A stretch of 54,731 nucleotides of DNA from Gordonia tangerina (GTDB taxonomy: Bacteria; Actinomycetota; Actinomycetes; Mycobacteriales; Mycobacteriaceae), in assembly GCF_021556435.1 (NCBI RefSeq), contig NZ_JAKGCU010000030.1:1-54731 (forward strand). The letters are read 5' to 3'. The notes beneath the pieces are model-generated. The model did not search any database. It saw nothing but the letters and a program-made list of their open reading frames with translations, and had not been told where the DNA came from. Positions 18,716 through 25,297 of this stretch are shown piece after piece; positions within the stretch are counted from its first letter, which is position 1, and every line of letters starts with the position of its first letter. Position numbers and translations under genes: made by a program.

Positions 18716-18905
18716 CACGCGCCTACGAAGTCAGCTGTCGGGTTCGGGCGAGAGGTGCCCGGCCCCGCCGTTGACGCTTGTCATTGGCGGGACTTGACCC
18801 CAAGGACGTCGTATCGGCATCCGTTCCCTTGCGGGAGGTGGGTCCCCCGTCCTCGCTCCTAGATGTCGTTCTCGTGCGTCTCATCGGTGGAGCGAGGTTC
18901 GGCGC
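18716..18905 (-). promoter_or_regulatory. ydaO-type c-di-AMP riboswitch in the rpfA leader
   Basis: The minus strand contains the conserved blocks of the ydaO/yuaA class in order: GGACGGGGGACCCA (18852-18839), CTTGGGGTCAAGTCC (18804-18790) and CGAACCCGACAGCT followed by CTTCGTAGGC (18746-18721). The last block ends 24 bp before the rpfA start codon. This class binds cyclic di-AMP and is known upstream of rpf genes in actinobacteria. The outer 5' limit is approximate. Ligand binding normally lowers expression. Confidence 0.85.
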
Positions 18906-19109
18906 GGCCGATGCGACGTTATGCATTTGGTTACTTTCTCGTGACCCCCCGAGGGCGTCGTTGAGTCACACTACGACTTCTCGCATTGCTAATCACGTTG
19001 TTGGCAAGGCTGTTTTCCGCGTCCGAGTGGAGCTTTCGACTCAGATTTCGCGTCCTGCCTGCTCACGGCCTGATGGTCGAGTCGTGTCCTAGCCGTAATC
19101 ATTCCGTTA

Positions 19110-19125
19110 TGTGACTAAGCTCACA
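19110..19125. promoter_or_regulatory. CRP/cAMP receptor binding site upstream of rpfA
   Basis: TGTGACTAAGCTCACA is a perfect TGTGA-N6-TCACA palindrome, the consensus for CRP of E. coli and Rv3676 of M. tuberculosis. In M. tuberculosis rpfA is a reported CRP target. Here the box lies 413 bp before the rpfA start, upstream of the riboswitch, leaving room for a promoter at about 19050-19100. No gene was found in 18906-19139. Confidence 0.75.
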
Positions 19126-19139
19126 CACGAGATGTGGTG

Positions 19140-19388
19140 TCAGCCACCGGCAAACGGCGGGAGCACGTCGAGAGTGTCGCACCGACCCAGCCGGGCCCCG
19201 CGGTCACACAGCGCCACCGAATCCCGCAGATACGAGCACCGTTCGAGCACCCGTCCGAGGTCGGGGTTGTCCTTGCCGAGCACGGCCTCCAGATCACCCA
19301 GAGTCGCCTCGTCGTCCACGTCGAGGACGGCCGACTCCACTCCGGCGGCGGCGCGCGCCGCAGCGAAATAGCGGATGGTCACGTGCAC
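19140..19388 (-). CDS. moaD: Molybdopterin synthase sulfur carrier subunit MoaD
   Basis: A ubiquitin-fold sulfur carrier of 82 residues ending in the essential Gly-Gly (LPPFAGG). The C-terminal glycine is adenylylated, thiocarboxylated and gives sulfur to molybdopterin through MoaE. It opens with VTIRYFAAARAAAG. The GTG at 19388 is 2 bp after the moaA stop; a second GTG two codons on is also possible. It is the last gene of the moaA-moaD operon. Confidence 0.9.
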   Translation of the reverse strand: MHVTIRYFAAARAAAGVESAVLDVDDEATLGDLEAVLGKDNPDLGRVLERCSYLRDSVALCDRGARLGRCDTLDVLPPFAGG

Positions 19389-19390
19389 GG

Positions 19391-20479
19391 TCAGCCCCCG
19401 ATGGCCGACATCGGCCGGCTCGGTTGCAGGAATCCCGGATCGTTCACGCCGTGTCCGGCCGACTTGGCCCAGGTGTTGCCACGCCAGCGACGGGCGAGCG
19501 CGTCGTCGAGGTCGTGGCCGGTCAGCCCTCCGCGCACGATCTCGCGGAGGTCGGTCTCACCCTGCGCGAACAGACAATTGCGTAGCGCGCCGTCGGCGGT
19601 CAACCGGGTGCGGTCACAGTCACCGCAGAACGGCCGCGTGACCGACGCGATCACCCCGATGCGCGCCGGGGAACCGTCGACGTCGAAGCCGTCGACGAGC
19701 CAGGTGGCCGCGGGGGCGCTACCCCGCGGTCGGGGATCGGGGCGAAGCGAGAAGTGGGCTCTGAGCTTCGCGAGGATCTCATCGGCGGTCACCATCGACG
19801 CGCGGTCCCACCGATGATCAGCGTCGAGTGGCATTTGCTCGATGATGCGTAGCTGATATCCGTGGTCGAGGCAGAAGTGAGCCAGCTGGGGCAGCCTCGT
19901 GAGGTCGTCGTGATCGGCAAGCACCGCGTTGACCTTCACCGAGCTGAGCCCGGACGACCGGGCCGCGGCGAGGCCGGCGAGTACATCGTGCAGCCGGTCG
20001 CGTCGTGTGATCTCGGCGAACCGCGTCGCATCCACCGTGTCCAGCGAGATATTCACCCGATCCAGCCCCGCCGCGACCAGGCCATCGATCCGGCGGGCCA
20101 GACCGAGCCCGTTGGTGGTCATCGCGATCTCGGGACGCTCTGGGCGCGCCGACATCGCTGAGATCAGATCCTCGAGGTCGCGGCGCAGCAACGGTTCGCC
20201 ACCGGTGAACCGGATCGATCGGATGCCGAGATCCCGGACCCCGACCGTCATCACCCGGATCAATTCGTCGGTGCGCAGGACCTCGTCGGTGGGCAGCCAG
20301 TCGAGACCCTCGGCGGGCATGCAGTAGGTACAGCGCAGGTTGCAGCGGTCGGTCACCGACACGCGTAGGTCGGTGGCCACCCGGCCGAAGCGGTCGCGCA
20401 GCGGGCCAGTGGTGGGCGCATCGGTGGGCTCCACCCGATCCGACGGGGTGGTGGGGAGCCCGAGTCCGACGATGGTCAT
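19391..20479 (-). CDS. moaA: GTP 3',8-cyclase MoaA
   Basis: A radical SAM enzyme that starts molybdenum cofactor synthesis by converting GTP to 3',8-cyclo-GTP. The 362 residues hold the N-terminal cluster motif CNLRCTYC, the FTGGEPLLRRDL SAM motif and the C-terminal second cluster (CGDCDRTRLTADGALRNC). It ends in the conserved Gly-Gly (SAIGG). The ATG overlaps the upstream flavin reductase stop as ATGA. All catalytic cysteines are present. Confidence 0.94.
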   Translation of the reverse strand: MTIVGLGLPTTPSDRVEPTDAPTTGPLRDRFGRVATDLRVSVTDRCNLRCTYCMPAEGLDWLPTDEVLRTDELIRVMTVGVRDLGIRSIRFTGGEPLLRRDLEDLISAMSARPERPEIAMTTNGLGLARRIDGLVAAGLDRVNISLDTVDATRFAEITRRDRLHDVLAGLAAARSSGLSSVKVNAVLADHDDLTRLPQLAHFCLDHGYQLRIIEQMPLDADHRWDRASMVTADEILAKLRAHFSLRPDPRPRGSAPAATWLVDGFDVDGSPARIGVIASVTRPFCGDCDRTRLTADGALRNCLFAQGETDLREIVRGGLTGHDLDDALARRWRGNTWAKSAGHGVNDPGFLQPSRPMSAIGG

Positions 20480-21024
20480 CGGCCGTCCCGAAGTGCTTCC
20501 AGAGAGCGGAAGGTGCTGGCGTGGAAGACCAGGGGCTCCACGCCGGGGTCGAAGCGCAGTGCCTCGATACGCAGCAACACCAGGGTGTGGTCGCCGGCGG
20601 GGATCTCGTGGAACAACGAGCAGGACAGGCTGGCCGCCGCGTCCGGGATAAAGACCGCGCCGTCGTCCGTGCGGATCGGGGTGATGCCGTCGAACCGGGA
20701 TTCTGCCGGCCCGGCGAGCTGCCGGCAGAGGTCGGACTGGTCCCGGGCGAACACGCTGACCCCGATGGCCGGCGCGGTGCGCAATCGCGGCCACGTGGTG
20801 GACGTGTTCTGTACACACAGCGACACCAGCGGCGGTTCGAGGGAGACGGTGGTGAACGCGCTCGCGGCCATCCCGGCCGGAGCGGCGGTACCGTTCTCGT
20901 CGGGGAGCCGGCAGGCCACCGCGACCACTCCGGACGGGAAGCAGCCGTAGGCCTGGCGGAGCGTGTCCGAATCGGCGGCCGGACGAAGATCGTCGGCGAC
21001 GGGCATCACGGAGTCGACCCTCAC
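20476..21024 (-). CDS. Flavin reductase-like FMN-binding protein
   Basis: A 182-residue protein with a split-barrel flavin reductase domain: LRQAYGCFPSGVVAVAC, the AASAFTTVSLEPPLVSLCVQ core and a C-terminal HTLVLLRIEAL region. Such proteins reduce free FMN for partner monooxygenases or act as flavoenzymes themselves. The GTG at 21024 was chosen because it overlaps the upstream stop as GTGA; an ATG at 21006 is an alternative. Its stop overlaps the moaA start. No link to molybdopterin is known, so the coupling is a curiosity. Confidence 0.78.
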   Translation of the reverse strand: MRVDSVMPVADDLRPAADSDTLRQAYGCFPSGVVAVACRLPDENGTAAPAGMAASAFTTVSLEPPLVSLCVQNTSTTWPRLRTAPAIGVSVFARDQSDLCRQLAGPAESRFDGITPIRTDDGAVFIPDAAASLSCSLFHEIPAGDHTLVLLRIEALRFDPGVEPLVFHASTFRSLEALRDGR

Positions 21025-21230
21025 CGCGCCCTCCGTCCCGATCGCAGCGCGAACGCGATGCCCAGGATGAATCCGACAGGGGCACACATCGTCAGCAGAT
21101 ACACGAAGGTCGGCGCCGTGTCGCCGTCGGTGACCAGCGGCGTCACGAACAACGCGACGATCGCGGCGAGCCCGATCGCGAAGACGACCCCGGCCGCCTG
21201 CAGGAGGCGGGGAGTGGAGTGACTCTGCAT
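21021..21230 (-). CDS. Small two-helix membrane protein (Rv0870c-like position)
   Basis: A 69-residue protein with two hydrophobic helices (LLQAAGVVFAIGLAAIVALF and APTFVYLLTMCAPVGFILGI) and a basic tail. The ATG at 21230 has a GGAGG ribosome site; a longer frame upstream lacks support. It heads the coupled run to the flavin reductase, moaA and moaD. It sits where Rv0870c, an integral membrane protein, lies in M. tuberculosis. Function is unknown. Confidence 0.7.
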   Translation of the reverse strand: MQSHSTPRLLQAAGVVFAIGLAAIVALFVTPLVTDGDTAPTFVYLLTMCAPVGFILGIAFALRSGRRAR

Positions 21231-21466
21231 GTCCTCCACGGTAGAACAACGCGCCGTCTGGTGGCGGCGTGCGTCGAGAAGCCGGCTCGGCTCGGCCGGT
21301 CGTGGGTATTCCATGTGACCGTGGGGCCGGCCGTTGGCTAGACTGTGCCTCATTGGCGCCTCTGCTCATCTGATGGAGGGCCGGCCCGGGTTCGGGACGG
21401 CTGCTGGGTCAGGTGAGGGGCGCTTTTGTCATGACACGTCCGAAAACGCAGATGAGGGTGAGCGCA

Positions 21467-21880
21467 GTGCCGACCGGCAAGGTGAAGTGGTACGACGCGG
21501 AGAAGGGCTTCGGCTTCCTGTCGCAAGAGAGCGGCGAGGACGTCTACGTCCGTTCGTCCGCGCTTCCGGAGGGCGTGGAGACGCTCAAGCCCGGGCAGCG
21601 CGTCGAATTCGGGATGGCCGCCGGTCGCCGCGGACCGCAGGCGCTCAAGGTGGCTGTGCTCGATCCCGCACCCAGCGTCGCGAAGAACACCCGCGAGGCG
21701 GCCCGCAAGGACGCCAAACGGCACACCCCCGATGAACTGCACGGCATGGTGGCGGATCTGATCACCTTGCTCGAAGGTGCGGTGCAGCCGGAACTGCGCA
21801 AGGGCAAGTACCCCGACCGCAAGACCTCCCAGCGGATCTCCGAGGTGGTTCGCGCGGTCACCCGCGAGCTGGAGCACTGA
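21467..21880 (+). CDS. cspA: Cold-shock domain protein CspA/CspB
   Basis: A 137-residue protein starting [20 protein letters not shown], the classic cold-shock domain with RNP1 (KGFGFL) and RNP2 (DVYVRSSAL). The family binds single-stranded RNA and DNA as a chaperone. It is longer than minimal Csps, with a C-terminal extension ([20 protein letters not shown] and so on) like Rv0871. The GTG at 21467 after GAGGGTGA was chosen to match that protein. Its end overlaps the convergent DUF2771 gene by 23 bp. Confidence 0.92.
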   Translation: MPTGKVKWYDAEKGFGFLSQESGEDVYVRSSALPEGVETLKPGQRVEFGMAAGRRGPQALKVAVLDPAPSVAKNTREAARKDAKRHTPDELHGMVADLITLLEGAVQPELRKGKYPDRKTSQRISEVVRAVTRELEH

Positions 21881-22433
21881 GCGCCGCGCCGCTGCCCGGC
21901 AACTGCATGCCCTCCGGAGAGGTGTCCGCGGCGAGATAGCCGCGCATGCTGACGGTGTCGTCGCCGGCGGAGACGACCGACGGCAGCTGCACCTCGATCG
22001 CGATCAGGATCCGGTCCGGGGTGGAGTGCAGCACCGTGGTGTAGGTGGAATTGGACCGCATCGGCACGATCGTGCCGTCGGGCCCGCTCGGGGTGAGATA
22101 CTGCACGACCAGGTTCCACGGCCATTCGGCGATGTCCTGAGACACCGACAACATCATCGATTCGCCGACCGGCACCGGCACCCGGGCCACGTCGATCGCG
22201 GTGGGGTCTTCTGGTTCGCAGTTGCGCAGGAACACATCACACATCCGGGTCGGCTCCACGCGCACCAGGCGATCACCCACCGCGAGCTGCAGATACGGAT
22301 CTTCGTCGGGGTGATCGCCCGACCAGGTGTCCTTGGTGAGAACCGCGACGGCCCCGCCGACGATCACGACGAACGCGACGACCACCGCCGCGATGATGGC
22401 CATGACCTTCTTGTCTGCACTGCTGAGATTCAC
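21858..22433 (-). CDS. DUF2771 membrane-anchored protein (Rv0875c-like)
   Basis: A 191-residue protein with one N-terminal membrane helix ([23 protein letters not shown], about 10-32) and an extracytoplasmic domain with two cysteines ([15 protein letters not shown]). It takes the place of Rv0875c. The stop of the MFS gene lies 3 bp before its start, so the two form an operon. Its 3' end overlaps the cold-shock gene tail to tail. Function is unknown. Confidence 0.75.
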   Translation of the reverse strand: MNLSSADKKVMAIIAAVVVAFVVIVGGAVAVLTKDTWSGDHPDEDPYLQLAVGDRLVRVEPTRMCDVFLRNCEPEDPTAIDVARVPVPVGESMMLSVSQDIAEWPWNLVVQYLTPSGPDGTIVPMRSNSTYTTVLHSTPDRILIAIEVQLPSVVSAGDDTVSMRGYLAADTSPEGMQLPGSGAALSAPARG

Positions 22434-22436
22434 CGT

Positions 22437-24401
22437 CTAGTGCCGTCCTGTGTGGTGGGGTTTGGTCGGAGGAGTTGTCCGGCCGGGGTCGAGATCGGGC
22501 CGGCGAGGATCGTGAGGTGCCCGGTGCGCGCGGGTCGGTGCCGTCGAGGGCGAGCCGTGGCTGCCCCGGCGCCACGGCCGGTCTGGGTCGCCGATCGCGG
22601 CGAAGGCCACCGTCGGTTCGGCGTAGTCGGGTCGACGTCCGCCGATGCCGGGGATCAGCGAGGAACCGCGATTGGTCAGCACCGTCTGCACCAGACCTAT
22701 GCCCAGGAGTAAGGCCACCACGGTGAACCCGATCCACAGCGTGGTCGGCAACACCACGCCGAGCGTCGCGCCGAAGACCCAGCCCAACTGCAGCACCGTC
22801 TCCGACCGACCGAACGCCGATGCGCGCGATTCGTCGGGGAGGTCGTCCTGGATCGACGAGTCCAAGCACACCTTGCCAATGGCGCTGGTGCCCGAGGCGA
22901 CGAACGCCGCGACCGTCGCGATCACGATGCTGCCGAAGATGGCGGCGAGTACCGCCGCGACGAAACAGGCTGCGGTGCACCAGACCACAATGGTCGGTGG
23001 GTTCTTCAGCTCCAGTCGGGTGCCGAGACCGTTGCCGATCATGTTGCCCACCGCAGCCGCCGCGCCCACCGCACCCAACAGCACCAACTGGGTCCAGTCG
23101 GAGTGCACATCCTGTTGGGCCTTGGCGTAGAACGCGATGTAGAGCGTCAGGAAGCCGGTGAGAATGCGGATGGTCGCGTTACCCCACAGGCCAGCGACCA
23201 CCTTGCGCCCCAACGGTTGCCGCATCTTCTGGGCGAGTTCGTTGGCCGTCTCCCGCGCGCCGCGTAATCCGCCGGCTCCACCGGAATCGTGTTCGGGGGC
23301 CCGCGACATCGCCGGCTCGCCGTGGTAGGTCAGCGTGGTGGGGATCTCACCCTCGGTGACCTCCACCCAGGACGGGATACGCATGCACAGCCACGCGCCG
23401 ACCGCCGCGATGATGGCCAACCACACCATGGCGCCGGGGATGTGGAACGGCAGCACCTTGCCCAGCAACAGTTCGAAGATCGCAGCGACGGCCCCGCCGA
23501 CCAGCGTCCCGCCGATCAGACCGAATGTGGTGAGCCGGGAGTTCACCCGGGGCAGATCGATCGACGGCGGCACCACCCTGGGGGTGACGGCCGACTTCAG
23601 CACACCAAACGATTTCGACAACACCAACAAACCCAGCGCGCACGGATAGAGCACCCACGGGTCGTACTGCAACTGCTGCGCAGCGCTGTCCCACGACGAA
23701 TTCGCCATGATCAGCAACGCGAGCACCGCGCGCAAACCGAACGTGGTGGCCATGGCGATGCGCCTACCGTGCTGCAACCGGTCCAGCAACGGCCCGATGA
23801 GTGGGGCGATCAATGCGAACGGCGCGATCGTCAGCGCCAGATACAGCCCGACATTCGTCTTCGACTCCCCGGTCGCCGCGGCGAAGAACAGTGTGTTGGC
23901 CAGGGCGACCGCCATCGCCGCGTCGACGGCGAAGTTCGCGATGACAGGCAGCGTGAGTGCCGTCATCCCGGATCGATCGGCGCCATCGGCGGTGGCCGCC
24001 TGATAGATCTTGCCGACACCGCGCCCGGTCAGCTCGCGGCTGCGCATCGCCGCAACCCGGGCCACGGTGAGTTTCTTGGGCATCCGCGGGTCGGTGGACG
24101 CCGTCGACGGCATCGCCCGTGTGCGCTCGGCGCCCGCGGCGTCGGGGTGCTCGTCGTCGAGCGGAGGTAGATGCGGGTTGTGGGTTCGGGGCGGGAGGTA
24201 CGCATGATCGTTGGGCCCCCGCGCAGCACCGCGGCCGGTCGCACGTCCGGAACGGCCGTCGTCGGCGGGGTAGTTCGCCGTACCCGGATGCTGTCGTGGA
24301 CTGCGCCGATCGTGGCCGTTGCCCGCAAAGCCGTCGCGACCCTGGTAGCGGGTCGGGTCACCGTCGTCCCGGCGGGGGGAGTGGGGACTGGGTCGGTTCA
24401 C
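22437..24401 (-). CDS. MFS-type membrane protein with long N-terminal extension (Rv0876c-like)
   Basis: A 654-residue protein. The first 110 or so residues are charged, Pro/Arg/Asp-rich and probably disordered. About twelve membrane helices follow, from FAVDAAMAVALANTLFFAAA to VVALLLGIGLVQTVL, then a hydrophilic tail. The layout matches Rv0876c, a major facilitator superfamily member. The transported compound is unknown. It is divergent from the DUF3027 gene and leads the DUF2771 gene. Confidence 0.82.
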   Translation of the reverse strand: MNRPSPHSPRRDDGDPTRYQGRDGFAGNGHDRRSPRQHPGTANYPADDGRSGRATGRGAARGPNDHAYLPPRTHNPHLPPLDDEHPDAAGAERTRAMPSTASTDPRMPKKLTVARVAAMRSRELTGRGVGKIYQAATADGADRSGMTALTLPVIANFAVDAAMAVALANTLFFAAATGESKTNVGLYLALTIAPFALIAPLIGPLLDRLQHGRRIAMATTFGLRAVLALLIMANSSWDSAAQQLQYDPWVLYPCALGLLVLSKSFGVLKSAVTPRVVPPSIDLPRVNSRLTTFGLIGGTLVGGAVAAIFELLLGKVLPFHIPGAMVWLAIIAAVGAWLCMRIPSWVEVTEGEIPTTLTYHGEPAMSRAPEHDSGGAGGLRGARETANELAQKMRQPLGRKVVAGLWGNATIRILTGFLTLYIAFYAKAQQDVHSDWTQLVLLGAVGAAAAVGNMIGNGLGTRLELKNPPTIVVWCTAACFVAAVLAAIFGSIVIATVAAFVASGTSAIGKVCLDSSIQDDLPDESRASAFGRSETVLQLGWVFGATLGVVLPTTLWIGFTVVALLLGIGLVQTVLTNRGSSLIPGIGGRRPDYAEPTVAFAAIGDPDRPWRRGSHGSPSTAPTRAHRAPHDPRRPDLDPGRTTPPTKPHHTGRH

Positions 24402-24502
24402 ACCGACAATTGTTCCTCATCGTGGCCGTCGGGTCGCGGATGGTCGCCACCAGCGAGGCGGGTCCGTGCCGCGAGCGCGGGTTCGTGTTGCACACTGGAG
24501 GG

Positions 24503-25297
24503 GTGACTCTTGTATTCGACGGTGACCGGCTGCTCGCCGCCGCCGACGTGGCGCGCGCCGCGCTCGTCGAGGATGGCCAGCAACCGGGACGGCACCTGGA
24601 GAGCACCCCGGAGGGGGAGTGGGCGGTCGCCCACTATTTCGAGGCGGACCTGCCTGGCTACCGCGGGTGGCAGTGGTGCGTCGTGGTGGCCGGTGCGCCC
24701 GGCCACGACGAGATCACCGTGAGCGAGATCGTCCTGCTGCCCGGCGAGGGGTCGCTGCTGGCGCCGAACTGGGTGCCGTGGAACGAGCGGATCGCCGCGG
24801 GTGATCTGACGCCTGGCGACGTGCTGGCCGCAGAACCCGACGACCACCGACTGGTCCCCAATCAGATCGACACCGCCGACGAGTTCCGGTTCGACGACGA
24901 CAGCACCGATCCCGACGACATCGGGCAGATCGCGGGCGAGATCGGACTGGGTCGCCGGCGACTGCTCAGCCCGGAGGGCCGCGACGAGGCGGCGCAACGA
25001 TGGCACGACGGAGATTTCGGTCCGCACAGTGACATGGCCGCCGCGGCGCAGTTCAACTGCGCGACGTGCGGGTTCTATCTGCCGATCGCGGGCGCGCTTC
25101 GACCGGCATTCGGTGTCTGCGCCAACGAGTACTCGGCCGATGGACAGGTGGTCGCCGCCGACTACGGGTGCGGCGCCCACTCCGATGTCGCGGCCCCGCG
25201 AGGCCAGGGATCACCCGCCTACGATGCGTTCGACGACGGCGTCCTGGAGATCGTGCACGTGACGGCGGCAGACGCCGGCGGGGAAGCAACCTCCTGA
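24503..25297 (+). CDS. DUF3027 protein with a C-terminal cysteine motif (Rv0877-like)
   Basis: A 264-residue soluble, acidic protein that fits DUF3027 and Rv0877 in length and position. A C-terminal cluster, FNCATCGFYLP with later FGVCANEYSADG and YGCGAHSD, gives four cysteines and a histidine that could bind zinc. The GTG at 24503 directly follows GGAGGG. The next gene probably starts at a CTG overlapping its stop, so the two may be coupled. Function is unknown. Confidence 0.82.
   Translation: MTLVFDGDRLLAAADVARAALVEDGQQPGRHLESTPEGEWAVAHYFEADLPGYRGWQWCVVVAGAPGHDEITVSEIVLLPGEGSLLAPNWVPWNERIAAGDLTPGDVLAAEPDDHRLVPNQIDTADEFRFDDDSTDPDDIGQIAGEIGLGRRRLLSPEGRDEAAQRWHDGDFGPHSDMAAAAQFNCATCGFYLPIAGALRPAFGVCANEYSADGQVVAADYGCGAHSDVAAPRGQGSPAYDAFDDGVLEIVHVTAADAGGEATS

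Noticed and set aside
18929..18946. GGTTAC-N6-GTGACC as a GlnR box upstream of rpfA
   Set aside because: It fits the GlnR consensus only in part and lies within the expected transcript; no nitrogen link.
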